A DNA stretch of 64,000 nucleotides from JANJTB01 sp032027125 (GTDB taxonomy: Bacteria > Bacteroidota > Ignavibacteria > Kapaibacteriales > UBA2268), in contig JAVSMQ010000001.1 in assembly GCA_032027125.1 (NCBI GenBank), positions 1,140,679 through 1,204,678 of the forward strand, in the 5' to 3' direction. A program made the position numbers and the translations under genes. Shown here one piece after another: positions 26,595 through 35,976 of this stretch. The notes below the pieces were generated by a model, which was not told where the DNA came from, searched no databases, and saw only the letters and a program-made list of their open reading frames with translations. Each line of letters begins with the position of its first letter. Within the stretch, counting starts at the first letter, position 1.

Positions 26595-26616
26595 AAATAT
26601 CTTAAATAAGATATTT
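26595..26616 (-). promoter_or_regulatory. Hairpin in the ccoG leader
   Basis: A perfect 9-bp inverted repeat (AAATATCTT at 26595-26603, AAGATATTT at 26608-26616) with a 4-nt loop lies six bases before the ccoG start and could affect ribosome access or bind a regulator. It is AT-only, so it may be chance. Confidence 0.3.
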
Positions 26617-26807
26617 CCTTTTTATATATACAATCTTTCAAAAAAAATTTACAAGTACATCCAAGTAATAATATTTACATCTGCTCAATCAACTAATCAA
26701 AACATTTACTCTTTACAAACTACAAATATAGTAACTTTCGATAAGAATTTGTCCTCAGTCGGCAGTGACTGATACATTCTATTATTTTTCAAATAAAAAC
26801 CCTTGAT

Positions 26808-26884
26808 TTGTCACTCTGAGCTTGCGAAGAGTCCAGGCTGTTAATTAATGAATACATGGACTCTTCGCAAGCTCAGAGTGACAA
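26808..26884. repeat. Palindromic dispersed repeat, copy B (perfect arms)
   Basis: Two perfect 28-bp inverted arms (26808-26835 and 26857-26884) enclose a 21-nt loop. Inner arm ends and loop are identical to copy A near position 1000. Such a long perfect arm pair would fold into a stable cruciform or hairpin, and may act as a terminator for ccoP transcripts. Confidence 0.88.
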
Positions 26885-26939
26885 GTTCAATTAAAATTCT
26901 ACGAATTTCGTAAAACGTAAAAACAGTACTTTTTTGCTT

Positions 26940-27013
26940 GTCATACTAAACGAAGTGAAGCATCCAGGCTGTTAATCAATGAAATCCTGGACTCTTCGCT
27001 GGCTCAGAGTGAC
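26940..27013. repeat. Palindromic dispersed repeat, copy C
   Basis: The left arm (26940-26966) is like copy A and the right arm (26988-27013) is like copy B; pairing is imperfect and the loop differs at several bases. It lies 55 bases from copy B. The left flank (26889-26939) resembles the flank of copy A. Confidence 0.8.
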
Positions 27014-27231
27014 AAATTCTGAAGTTTCAGTTTAAAATTCAAAGAACGTATCAGCCCTGCACCTATAGGTAACAGTAATCCGTTTATCACTGTCCCATTA
27101 ATATAAGCTGTTTTTTTCTTGAATTATCAATACATCATTACTTTAAGAATTTCATGTTTATTTCAATGAACATATTGAATCTACTTCAATTTGACAATTT
27201 ATTTAGGACATCTCCCTTTTATCAATCAAAT

Positions 27232-27798
27232 TTAATCTTCAGGTGGATTTCCCTGAGGAGCTTTCGGATTCGGAGGATTAGACCCTTCCAAACTCAGAAT
27301 ATAACTTGCAACTTTACGTACGTCATCAGGTTTAAGCAGCGGTTTCCAGGAAATCATTCCCTTATCAGGTACACCGTTGATTATTGTTTTCATCGTATTT
27401 TCTATACCGAAACCGTGAATGGAATAATTATCGGTCAGATTAGGACCGATACCGCCTTCTCCGGAATTCCCGTGGCAGGACACACAATTTTTCATAAAGA
27501 TTTCTTTACCGGATTCAAGGCTTGCCGGGTCATTAGCAGCTTCAAAAACAACATTTGACCACATTTGATTCATATTTTTGGCAATTTTAGCATATTCATC
27601 CGAACTCACCTTAAATTCTGCTGCATATTCCTGCGTCTGATTAGGTCCCATATCCGAAACGTGATAATAAAACATATATATCAAACTCCAGATAATAGTC
27701 AGAATAAACAGCCCAACCCACCATCTCGGTAAAGGATTATCAAATTCCTGAATTCCGTCGTAATTATGTTCTAAAATTTTGTCTTCATCTTCAGACAT
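27232..27798 (-). CDS. ccoP: cbb3 oxidase subunit III, single-heme form
   Basis: I use ATG 27798, with AAAGGGTGA upstream, rather than a GTG at 27807. The ~188-residue product has the CcoP N-terminal segment EHNYDGIQEFDNPLPRWW, one helix (about 28-45) and one cytochrome c domain with CVSCH near 105 and a Met ligand in PDKGMISWKP. Standard CcoP has two heme domains in about 300 residues; here the second is absent. It hands electrons to CcoO/CcoN. It lies 20 bases after ccoQ. Confidence 0.93.
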   Translation of the reverse strand: MSEDEDKILEHNYDGIQEFDNPLPRWWVGLFILTIIWSLIYMFYYHVSDMGPNQTQEYAAEFKVSSDEYAKIAKNMNQMWSNVVFEAANDPASLESGKEIFMKNCVSCHGNSGEGGIGPNLTDNYSIHGFGIENTMKTIINGVPDKGMISWKPLLKPDDVRKVASYILSLEGSNPPNPKAPQGNPPED

Positions 27799-27818
27799 AA
27801 TATTCACCCTTTATAAAT

Positions 27819-27989
27819 TTAATTATTATCTTCATTTTCAAGCGGCAGATTTCCCATATACGAAACAAATCTTTTATCCAGCCTGTAAACCATAATCAGT
27901 ACAGTAATAAAAAAAGCGAAGAAAAAAAGGAGCGTCAACACCGGATAAATTTCAATTCCTTCAATATGACCGAAAATATTCCTAAACAT
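27819..27989 (-). CDS. ccoQ: CcoQ-like small subunit of cbb3 oxidase
   Basis: The 56-residue product from ATG 27989, which has an AGGAG ten bases upstream, begins MFRNIFGHIEGIEIYPVLTL and has one helix (about 15-35) followed by a YRLDKRFVSYM segment and an acidic end. Size, position between ccoO and ccoP, and the single helix identify it as CcoQ, which stabilises the oxidase. A longer frame reaching 28058 would run into ccoNO and has no better start. Confidence 0.88.
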   Translation of the reverse strand: MFRNIFGHIEGIEIYPVLTLLFFFAFFITVLIMVYRLDKRFVSYMGNLPLENEDNN

Positions 27990-27999
27990 TTTTACTCTC

Positions 28000-30162
28000 C
28001 TATTTAAGATTATTATTGCTGCCCTTAATATCTGTACCCAATCTTTGCAGGTAAGCAATCAAGGCAATTATCTTTTTATCGGCTGAGGTAGTAATACCTG
28101 CCGTCGCTAAATCCGCAGTTACTTCGCGTGCCTGAGTCAGAACATCATTTTTAGCATACTTGTCGTAATTTTTCGGATAAGGAACATTAAGTGTAATCAT
28201 AGTTCTGATTTTGGATGCAATACCGGAAGTATCATAATTATCTTCAAGTAACCATGGATAACGAGGCATAATCGAACCGGGTGATATAGACTGAGGGTCA
28301 TACATGTGCTGGTAATGCCAGGCATTTGGATATTTACCTCCTACTCTGTGTAAGTCTGGTCCGGTACGTTTCGAACCCCATTGAAACGGATAATCATATA
28401 CAAATTCACCTGCTTTTGAATATTCACCGTATCTCTCAGTTTCAGAGCGAAACGGACGGACAAGCTGCGAATGACAGGTATAACAACCTTCTGATACATA
28501 TAAATCCCTTCCAATTAATTCAAGCGGAGTATAAGGCTTTACACTAGGTATTGTCGGTACATTGGATTTAATAACCTGTAATGGCACAATCTCGAATAAA
28601 CCGCCTATTAATATTACAACGAGAGATGCTATAATAAACGGAACCGGCTTACCTTCGAGCCATCTGTGATTAAGTTTTTCTTTTTCAACATTATGCAGCC
28701 CGGCAGCCCTGACAGTTTCGTTTGCTGTGAAATTGCCCTGCCGCGTGGTCTTGAATAAGTTCCAAACCATTATACATGCACCGGTCAAAAACAACAACCC
28801 GCCGATAGACCTTATAAAATACATCGGAACCAAATGAGTTACGGTTTCCAGAAAGTTTCTGTAGAGAAGAAATCCTTCAGGGGAAAACTGCTTCCACATC
28901 AAACCCTGAGTAATACCTGCCCAATATATCGGTACAGCATACACTAAAATTCCGATTGTTGCAATCCAGAAATGTGAATTCGCAAGTTTTTTGGAGTATA
29001 AATTTGTATTCCATAACTTCGGAACAAGCCAGTAAAGTATTCCGAAAGTCAGCATCCCGTTCCAGCCGAGCGCTCCGACGTGTACATGTGCAATAGTCCA
29101 GTCTGTAAAATGAGACAGTGCATTTACACTTTTTATGGACAGCATAGGTCCTTCAAAAGTAGCCATACCGTATGCAGTAATTGCGACTACCATAAACTTC
29201 AAAACCGGCTCCTCACGAACCTTATCCCATGCACCTCTCAGTGTAAGCAATCCGTTTATCATACCGCCCCAGGACGGAGCAATTAGCATGATAGAGAAAA
29301 CAGTACCAAGGGACTGTGCCCAATCAGGTAAGGATGAATATAATAAATGATGCGGACCAGCCCAGATATATAAAAATATTAATGACCAAAAATGAATTAT
29401 TGACAATTTATATGAATATACAGGACGGTTTGCGGCTTTAGGAAGAAAATAATACATTAATCCCAGAAATGGAGTAGTCAGAAAAAATGCTACTGCATTA
29501 TGACCATACCACCACTGCACTAAAGCATCCTGGACACCGGCATAAATAGGATAACTGTGTAAAAAACCGGTTGGAATAGCCAATGAATTGACTACATGCA
29601 AAACCGTAACAGTAACCCACGATGCTATATAGAACCAAAGAGCAACATACATGTGTTTTTCACGGCGTTTGACCAATGTCATAAACATATTTATACCGAA
29701 AACAATCCAAACCAAAGCAACGGCAACATCTATGGGCCATATCAACTCAGCATACTCTTTACCCTGTGAAAAACCGAGCGGAAAAGTAACAGCAGCAGAC
29801 ACAATAATCAACTGCCAACCCCAAAAATGCACTTTGCTCAGTAAATCACTCCACATTCTTGCTTTGGTAAGTCTTTGGAGAGAATAATATACTCCCATAA
29901 AAATTGCATTACCAACAAAAGCAAAAATTACTGCATTTGTATGCAGCGGACGTAATCTTCCGAATGATAACCATGGAACACCAAAATCCAGCATAGGCAG
30001 ATAAGCAGGAACATAGAGCTGAATCGCAATTATTAAACCTACTAAAAAACCTACAATACCCCAAACAACAGTTGCCCAGGTAAACTGTCTGACAATATTA
30101 TTATCATAGCTGAAGGTTTCAAGCTGCCCGCCCTGATTAATCACAGTATCGTTATGTGTCAT
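28000..30162 (-). CDS. ccoNO: Fused cbb3 oxidase subunits I and II
   Basis: The 720-residue product joins CcoN and CcoO. Residues 1 to about 480 are the twelve-helix catalytic subunit, with heme/CuB ligands in QWWYGHNAVAFFLT, GPHHLLYSSLPDW and IAHVHVGALGWNG. After a linking helix (about 520-540), the CcoO cytochrome c domain has CYTCH near 560 and Met in GSIMPRYPWL. Fusion of these two subunits is common in Bacteroidota and relatives. It is a high-affinity oxygen reductase for low oxygen. It follows ccoS by 16 bases and precedes ccoQ by 10. Confidence 0.96.
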   Translation of the reverse strand: MTHNDTVINQGGQLETFSYDNNIVRQFTWATVVWGIVGFLVGLIIAIQLYVPAYLPMLDFGVPWLSFGRLRPLHTNAVIFAFVGNAIFMGVYYSLQRLTKARMWSDLLSKVHFWGWQLIIVSAAVTFPLGFSQGKEYAELIWPIDVAVALVWIVFGINMFMTLVKRREKHMYVALWFYIASWVTVTVLHVVNSLAIPTGFLHSYPIYAGVQDALVQWWYGHNAVAFFLTTPFLGLMYYFLPKAANRPVYSYKLSIIHFWSLIFLYIWAGPHHLLYSSLPDWAQSLGTVFSIMLIAPSWGGMINGLLTLRGAWDKVREEPVLKFMVVAITAYGMATFEGPMLSIKSVNALSHFTDWTIAHVHVGALGWNGMLTFGILYWLVPKLWNTNLYSKKLANSHFWIATIGILVYAVPIYWAGITQGLMWKQFSPEGFLLYRNFLETVTHLVPMYFIRSIGGLLFLTGACIMVWNLFKTTRQGNFTANETVRAAGLHNVEKEKLNHRWLEGKPVPFIIASLVVILIGGLFEIVPLQVIKSNVPTIPSVKPYTPLELIGRDLYVSEGCYTCHSQLVRPFRSETERYGEYSKAGEFVYDYPFQWGSKRTGPDLHRVGGKYPNAWHYQHMYDPQSISPGSIMPRYPWLLEDNYDTSGIASKIRTMITLNVPYPKNYDKYAKNDVLTQAREVTADLATAGITTSADKKIIALIAYLQRLGTDIKGSNNNLK

Positions 30163-30178
30163 AATTATTCCGGTTTAT

Positions 30179-30343
30179 TTATTTAACATTTGATAATTTT
30201 TGTTCTTTCTCTTCGTTGAGAAGTCTCATCGAAGGAGTATATGTATCCTCAAACTGGTCGGTACGAACAGCCCACAAAAATGCAGCCAGAAATATTGCCG
30301 CCACCATTAGACTTGCCGCCATCAGAAGAATTATTACACTCAT
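30179..30343 (-). CDS. ccoS: cbb3 oxidase maturation protein CcoS
   Basis: The 54-residue product begins MSVIILLMAASLMVAAIFLA and continues FLWAVRTDQFEDTYTPSMRL, the CcoS pattern of one helix followed by an (A/S)xxxxQFDD-like segment. CcoS is needed for cofactor insertion into cbb3 oxidase. It is the first gene of the ccoSNOQP transcript. The upstream gap contains a weak TATAAT at 30404-30409 on the minus strand. The gene is short enough to be missed by length cut-offs. Confidence 0.9.
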   Translation of the reverse strand: MSVIILLMAASLMVAAIFLAAFLWAVRTDQFEDTYTPSMRLLNEEKEQKLSNVK

Positions 30344-30544
30344 AATCTATTATTTAGTTAAAAGTATTCAATATATTAGCAATAACTAAAACAATAATTG
30401 ATAATTATACCTGAACAAAACTTTAAAATAAACAAAATAATTAATATTCTTATCCTGTAAACATTTTTTTGTATAATAAGTGTGGTTTGTTGGGAACGGC
30501 AAATAGCTTTTATGCTATGAATTTACCAAAATACGAAAAAAATT

Positions 30545-30573
30545 ATTCCGGCTCTTAGACAAAGAGCCGGAAT
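30545..30573 (-). terminator. Bidirectional terminator hairpin after the barrel gene
   Basis: A perfect 12-bp stem (ATTCCGGCTCTT at 30545-30556 with AAGAGCCGGAAT at 30562-30573) has a 5-nt loop. On the minus strand it follows the stop of the gene at 30590 and is followed by a run of T (complement of 30536-30542); on the plus strand a shorter T run follows. Confidence 0.85.
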
Positions 30574-30589
30574 TTTTAAATAATTTCAT

Positions 30590-31192
30590 TTATAGAAGTT
30601 TCCAGCCGAGTGTGACAAGAAATGTATGGGCTTTGGCACTGAAATTCTGATTTCCATAAGAACCGCTGTAAATGTCACTTAAAGGGTATTCATAACGAAT
30701 ATTCAGAATAAATGACATAAAATCAACACCCGCTCCGACTTGAACACCCCAGGTAAAATCCTCAAAACTTTTTTTATCAAATGTACTGCCTATATCATTC
30801 ATTCCTTTATCTGCAATGATGGACATTACAGGTCCTGCCTGTACATTTACACCAAGCATATCGCCATCAATTAATTTTAATCCAAGCATTACAGGGATTT
30901 GGAACATACCTGTATGTCCCTCGGTTCTTGCAAATGCTCCATCAACGACTTCACCCTGAAACTCCTGATAACCGCCGCGGCTTGCATATAATAATTCAGG
31001 CTGTAAAAAGAATTTATCGCCTAATCTGGCAAAAATTCCGAATTGAAAACCGCTTTTAAGATTACCATTTATGTCATCCCAGTCGGAAGTCAATGTAGTA
31101 GCATTATATCCAATGGCTACACCGGCATTAAATGAGGAGTAAGCAGCCATAGGTGCTATTAGGAACATCAAAACAACAATTACTTTTTTCAT
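30590..31192 (-). CDS. Outer-membrane beta-barrel protein (porin family)
   Basis: The 200-residue product has a signal peptide (1-20, ending AAYSS) and alternating beta strands of the PorT/OmpX-like small barrel type: FNAGVAIGYNATTL, GFQFGIFARLGDKFFLQPELLYASRGG split across strands, and a final strand with aromatic and hydrophobic end (HTFLVTLGWKLL). This suggests an eight-stranded outer-membrane barrel of unknown function. It stands alone between the cbb3 cluster and the MATE gene, with its own terminator. Confidence 0.85.
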   Translation of the reverse strand: MKKVIVVLMFLIAPMAAYSSFNAGVAIGYNATTLTSDWDDINGNLKSGFQFGIFARLGDKFFLQPELLYASRGGYQEFQGEVVDGAFARTEGHTGMFQIPVMLGLKLIDGDMLGVNVQAGPVMSIIADKGMNDIGSTFDKKSFEDFTWGVQVGAGVDFMSFILNIRYEYPLSDIYSGSYGNQNFSAKAHTFLVTLGWKLL

Positions 31193-31258
31193 ACTTTTAC
31201 CTTCATATAATTATACATTTAGTTTCGACGAAAAACCTGAAAAATAGTTTCATTTTTT

Positions 31259-32605
31259 TTATTTTAAAATTGTAATTCTGCTGAGTAATAATTTAAACCT
31301 TCTATAAAGAAGCACAGCAGCAAGAATAAGTCCTGCTACATAACCAAGCCAAATCCCCACTGCTCCGATTTCAAACACAATACCAAGTAAATATCCAACA
31401 GGCAGAGCAACAATCCAATAAGACAGCAACGCAATAAGTGTTGGTACTTTGACATCCTCAAGTCCGCGTAATGCACCCAAAGCAGTTACCTGAATACCGT
31501 CGAAAATCTGAAATATCGCTGCTACAATAAATAATTGTGCAGATAATTCAATTACTTCACTTTCACTGACATAAAATGCAGGTATAACATATCTGAGAGC
31601 TATCAGCAGCACAGCAGCGATTGACATCCAAATCAATACAAGTATGAATGAGGCATTTCCGGATATTTTCAATTCTTCGGGTCTTCCCTCACCCAAAAGA
31701 TTTGATATTCTGATGGTAGCTGCTGAACCAATTCCGCTTGCGGCAAGATAAGTAAAGCCTGCAATACTGATTGCTATCTGGTGAGCAGCAAGCGCCGAAC
31801 TGCTCAACCATCCCATCATTAAAGCACCGAATGAAAAAGCGGCAACTTCAAGCAGATATTGAAGACTGATTGGAAATCCAAGAACAAGGATTTTTTTGAT
31901 ATGTTTGACTGAATATTTTTTCCAATTGAGATTATGTAAATATATCTTAAATTTCGGATGATAAAAGACATAAAGTAACAGTGACAATCCCATACCTGCA
32001 CGGGAAATAAATGTTGCCCATGCTGCACCTTCGAGTTCTAATCGCGGGAAACCGAAATTACCGTAGATCAACAAATAATTCAGAATAATATTTGCTATGT
32101 TAAAAACAATACTTGCAGTCATTGCCGGTTTTGTAAGTGTTATTCCCTCTGTAAACTGCTTCATTGCAACAAAAAGCATGGACGGAATTATCGAAAATGC
32201 TGAAATAATATAATATGGTCTTGCAAGTTTGATTACTTCAGGTGGCTGACCCAGAAAACTAAGCAGAGGTAAAGCCAAAATCATAATCAGCATCATGATA
32301 AATCCGATTATCATGGTAGCAAGCAATCCGTTTTTAAAATAATTGCCACATTCACGATAGTTTTTTTCACCGTACGAAATTCCGACTAACGGGGTTATAC
32401 CTGTTGCTATACCCAAGCCAATTATGAAAAAAACTATATAGATGCTGTGCCCAAGCGCTCCGGCTGCCAAATGACCGGCACTGATGTTGCCGACCATAAT
32501 ACTGTCAGCAATTCCTGTTAGTATATGACCTACCTGCCCGAGCATAATCGGATAGGCAAGTTTTATATTTATTTTATAATTTTCGACGTAGCTTTTCGAA
32601 AGCAT
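31259..32605 (-). CDS. MATE family multidrug or metabolite exporter
   Basis: The 448-residue product has twelve helices in two homologous halves. The MATE features are clear: KLAYPIMLGQVGHILTGIAD near 15-34, MVGNISAGHLAAGALG near 38-53 and, in the second half, ALMMGWLSSSALAAHQIAIS near 256-275. It exports drugs or metabolites in exchange for sodium or protons; substrate unknown. The start ATG follows 30 bases after the stop of the T9SS gene upstream (32635), so it may be co-transcribed with it. Confidence 0.92.
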   Translation of the reverse strand: MLSKSYVENYKINIKLAYPIMLGQVGHILTGIADSIMVGNISAGHLAAGALGHSIYIVFFIIGLGIATGITPLVGISYGEKNYRECGNYFKNGLLATMIIGFIMMLIMILALPLLSFLGQPPEVIKLARPYYIISAFSIIPSMLFVAMKQFTEGITLTKPAMTASIVFNIANIILNYLLIYGNFGFPRLELEGAAWATFISRAGMGLSLLLYVFYHPKFKIYLHNLNWKKYSVKHIKKILVLGFPISLQYLLEVAAFSFGALMMGWLSSSALAAHQIAISIAGFTYLAASGIGSAATIRISNLLGEGRPEELKISGNASFILVLIWMSIAAVLLIALRYVIPAFYVSESEVIELSAQLFIVAAIFQIFDGIQVTALGALRGLEDVKVPTLIALLSYWIVALPVGYLLGIVFEIGAVGIWLGYVAGLILAAVLLYRRFKLLLSRITILK

Positions 32606-32634
32606 TGCTTTTGTGCTAAAACCTTTTTAAAAAG

Positions 32635-35600
32635 CTATTTGACGACAATCAGCTTATAATAATGCGAATTTGAATCATAATCAAGTCTGAGATAATAAAT
32701 TCCTGATGATAATTTCCCGGTTGAGTATGTAATCCGTTTTGATGTTTCTACTGTTTCGGTATTAAGTATTATATCAATTTCAGACATTTGTAAATCACAA
32801 ATCGAAAGTTTTACAGTGTTTGATTCGGGAAGATTCAAATCAATATTTATAAGTTCGTTTGAAGGATTAGGATATATTTTTACAAGGGTTTCATCCGAAT
32901 GAAAATTAACCGAATTTACTGTATAGTTATACACTTCGGAAAATTCACTTTTGCAGCCTGAGATAGAACACTGAACCTTGTAAGCACCTTCTACAGTTTT
33001 TGCATCATAGGTTTTTGCCCTTGCACCCGATATAGCGTTCCCGTTATAATACCACTGATTTCCGGCATCAGCGCTGGAAGTAAGAATTGATTTATCGCGG
33101 GTAATAACAGGTTTGTCCGGAGAATCGGTCACCAAAACCTTTAATAAAAATTCTTTTCCAAAACCTAATTCATTTGTATAAATAAGTTTTAAAGTTCCTT
33201 CTCCGGGTTTAGTCCACCTGATGTTTACAAGGTTTTCACTTGCAGCACCAAGGATAATTCCATCATTGGATGACCATAAAAATTTACCTGATGACAAAAA
33301 CGAATTGTATAATATTTCATCGTTTTCACAAGCCACAACAGGACCCTGAATTTCATTAAAGAAATCATCGCCGATTGTGACATGAAGTTCTTTGATTGAT
33401 TCGCAATTTATATCGGAAGAATATGCAAGTCTTAATACTCCTGTCCCCTTTGCAATCCATTTAACTATGACATTGCTTTCATTATCCGCTCCGATTATCT
33501 GACCATTTTCTGCGGTCCATTTGTATGATACTTCGGAAATCTGGGTAGAATATTGATATTCGTTATCAGCACATACAATTTCAATACCGCTGATATTTAA
33601 ATCAGGCAGACTCAAAAGCCTGATATCAGATATTGTATCACTTCTGACTACCGGAATAGTTGATTCAATATAAATCATGTAATCGCTGTCAGGCACTAAT
33701 GATTTAGGAATTGTAAAATTTACCTTTCTTACGAGAATTCCGCTAACTTCACCGACAGTGACAGGATATCCGGGTTTATCGGGATTTTTCTTACTTAGTT
33801 TAACCCGAAATGTATTACCTCCCTGAAATTCACCTGTACTGACATCGAAATCTAAGGTGTAGGCTCTACCGGGGCATAATACAGAATCAGCAAATTCCTT
33901 AAGTTTAATAACAGGAATCTGCGGTACATTTGAATAATAAAATCTGATAATAGTATCATTACCGGCAAAATCAACAATACGAAGAAATGCCTGTGCTTTT
34001 TCACTGATACTTTTTGGTCTTAATTCAAATGAAGAAGTCAGACTCACTCCTGGTACGATGGCATCAAACTGCAAATTATAATTATAGGACGAATCGCCGA
34101 TTAAATGAATCAGTGCCAGATTTGACCTTATACTGCTCAGATTCGCCGGCTGTTCGGTAATTATACCGGTATAAGTCCCGTTTGAAAAAACATTAATGTT
34201 CACCGACGGTGCTGACAAATCATTTGGTTTTTCATTATTTTTTATAATTATCTGAGCCGGAAAACCGTATGAATCTTTATCTGTATAGCCATAAATCACA
34301 GCTCCCACCGGATTATTGGATTTAATCATATATCTGCCGCTTTGCGGTAATTCGAGTGTCAGACTCTGATAATAAGAACCGTCGCTTTCGGATTCAGAAA
34401 ATTGGACAGGCATATTGACGGCAAGTTCGCGTACTGTTTTTGTTATTTGTGTGCCGTCAAGCATTTCAATTAAAAGCAAATCTGAGGGAATATTGTCCAA
34501 TTCATCTAATTTAAAAATAATATTCAAATAATTTTTGGTAAACAATTTCAAATCTTTAGTTGCAGGCAAGCTGAAACCAATAAGTTTTGAAAAGTTATCA
34601 CTTGAAAGAACCTGCATTTTGAAAGGAATACCTGTATCTTCAGAGTCGAAATTTCCTGTATTAAACTGCGAAACATTTATTCTTTTATCGGAGGAAATTA
34701 CAGCCGGCTGATTATCATTATTAACTCTAAAGCTTAAAAACCCTTCATTTTCTATACCGTTAGGAGTTAAAATTTTACCTTTGAAGACACCATTCAGCCT
34801 TACATCAGTTTCAACAGCCTGAGCAGATACTTTTACCATAGAGCCTTTTGTGCGTCCGAAAATGGGAGTTACATAATAGCGTTTCGAAAATGCATAAGTC
34901 GGTAATTCCTGCTCAATTAGGTACTGACACGGCGAATCGGTAGTCGGTACTCTCGCACAGTAATTACCTGTATATACACCTACCGGTTTGGTTGATCTGA
35001 TTGTGCTTCCTGATAAATCGTTGTTTGCTCTGTATCCGAAAATTACCCAGACATCACCTTTATCCAATGTTCTTACAACACTGTATGACGGCAATAACGA
35101 ATCTCCATTCGAAAGTCGAATCCTTGTGCCGTCATTTCCACCTAATCTGAAAGTAACACGGGAATCATCAAAATTGCTTACAACCACGGCAGTTGACGGC
35201 GCAAAGGAAGTTGTGTTGTTAGTGTAATCATTATAGGTAGTAATGTTGTAATCACCGCTCCATGTGCTAACCGGTAATGCCAAAAAACCTTCACAATAAT
35301 CCTTCAATCTGACTATAGCGTAACATATTATTGGAGATTCCGAAGTTACATTGACAGCTCTTTTTACATATATTTTATCGGAAGCTGTTTGCTGACCCGG
35401 CGGTTTTGGATTAAGTATAACATATTTTGCAGGTATAGAAAATTCTGTCACTTTATTTGCTTTGACTTCGATTGTTGTATCCATCAATACCTGCGGAAGT
35501 CTAATTCTGACATTTGTGCCGACCGAAGATGTTAAATACAAAATTATAACATTATAATTGTCAATAGCACTATAATAAACAGGCACAAAACTCAAAACGA

Positions 35601-35721
35601 ACTCTGTTCCTGCATTTGACGGCGAATAAAGTTCGGGCAGCAGGTCTTTGTTAAACGGTTCAGAGAATGAGTTCATCCACATTCCCAAAATCATAAAAGC
35701 AATAAGTACATGTATTCTCAT
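32635..35721 (-). CDS. T9SS surface protein with IgGFc-binding and PKD-like domains, copy 1
   Basis: The 1028-residue product has a signal peptide (1-20) and a start of the mature protein with EPFNKDLLPELYSPSNAGTE. Next comes an IgGFc-binding-like N-terminal domain (about 35-350, with ITSESPIICYAIVRL-type and STAVVVSNFDDSRVTFRLGG-type motifs), a middle beta-rich region (about 360-700), and two PKD-like segments (around 700-860, each with W-AENG and VKW repeats). A T9SS type A sorting domain (about 950-1028, PNPSNELINIDL to SGIYYLRLDY) ends it. It should be secreted and anchored on the cell surface, possibly for adhesion. Its paralogue is directly upstream (35977). Domain borders are approximate. 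Confidence 0.88.
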   Translation of the reverse strand: MRIHVLIAFMILGMWMNSFSEPFNKDLLPELYSPSNAGTEFVLSFVPVYYSAIDNYNVIILYLTSSVGTNVRIRLPQVLMDTTIEVKANKVTEFSIPAKYVILNPKPPGQQTASDKIYVKRAVNVTSESPIICYAIVRLKDYCEGFLALPVSTWSGDYNITTYNDYTNNTTSFAPSTAVVVSNFDDSRVTFRLGGNDGTRIRLSNGDSLLPSYSVVRTLDKGDVWVIFGYRANNDLSGSTIRSTKPVGVYTGNYCARVPTTDSPCQYLIEQELPTYAFSKRYYVTPIFGRTKGSMVKVSAQAVETDVRLNGVFKGKILTPNGIENEGFLSFRVNNDNQPAVISSDKRINVSQFNTGNFDSEDTGIPFKMQVLSSDNFSKLIGFSLPATKDLKLFTKNYLNIIFKLDELDNIPSDLLLIEMLDGTQITKTVRELAVNMPVQFSESESDGSYYQSLTLELPQSGRYMIKSNNPVGAVIYGYTDKDSYGFPAQIIIKNNEKPNDLSAPSVNINVFSNGTYTGIITEQPANLSSIRSNLALIHLIGDSSYNYNLQFDAIVPGVSLTSSFELRPKSISEKAQAFLRIVDFAGNDTIIRFYYSNVPQIPVIKLKEFADSVLCPGRAYTLDFDVSTGEFQGGNTFRVKLSKKNPDKPGYPVTVGEVSGILVRKVNFTIPKSLVPDSDYMIYIESTIPVVRSDTISDIRLLSLPDLNISGIEIVCADNEYQYSTQISEVSYKWTAENGQIIGADNESNVIVKWIAKGTGVLRLAYSSDINCESIKELHVTIGDDFFNEIQGPVVACENDEILYNSFLSSGKFLWSSNDGIILGAASENLVNIRWTKPGEGTLKLIYTNELGFGKEFLLKVLVTDSPDKPVITRDKSILTSSADAGNQWYYNGNAISGARAKTYDAKTVEGAYKVQCSISGCKSEFSEVYNYTVNSVNFHSDETLVKIYPNPSNELINIDLNLPESNTVKLSICDLQMSEIDIILNTETVETSKRITYSTGKLSSGIYYLRLDYDSNSHYYKLIVVK

Positions 35722-35806
35722 ATTTTCAACTCAAACATATTTTATTTATTGTCAAGAAATAATACTGTATTTCAGTTAATTCTAAATTATCACAAAATGA
35801 CAGAGA

Positions 35807-35807
35807 N
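35807..35807. other. Undetermined base in the assembly
   Basis: One N lies in the gap between the two paralogous T9SS genes. It marks an assembly ambiguity, which is plausible next to a ~3-kb tandem duplication. Confidence 0.95.
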
Positions 35808-35976
35808 TTATATAAAATAAAAAACAAAAATAACGAATTAGAATTTCATATCAAAAATTAATATGTTTATCAGCATATTGAAAAAGCCGGTAAGATGTTA
35901 AAAGGAGGTTTTATTATATCAGGATTATTATAATTGTTTGAAAATACAGTATTTGATGTTAAATTAGTATTGAATA

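Larger units (their letters stand above)
26617..27231. other. Repeat-filled gap between ccoG and ccoP
   Basis: No gene is visible. It contains two palindromic repeat copies and AT-rich flanks, and splits the cbb3 cluster into ccoSNOQP and ccoGH parts. Open frames in it are either inside the repeats or run antisense to ccoP. Confidence 0.6.

Noticed and set aside
27154..27558. 134-codon open frame on the plus strand
   Set aside because: It overlaps ccoP on the other strand, whose heme motif and family start are clear; composition is that of a shadow frame.
30404..30409. TATAAT upstream of ccoS as a promoter
   Set aside because: No convincing -33/-35 partner or FNR-type site was found, and such hexamers are expected by chance in AT-rich gaps; mentioned only in the ccoS entry.
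35881..35932. ATG with AAAGGAGG nearby in the gap between T9SS paralogues
   Set aside because: The AAGGAGG is inside the 12-codon frame rather than before it, and the frame ends at once; no gene can be supported.
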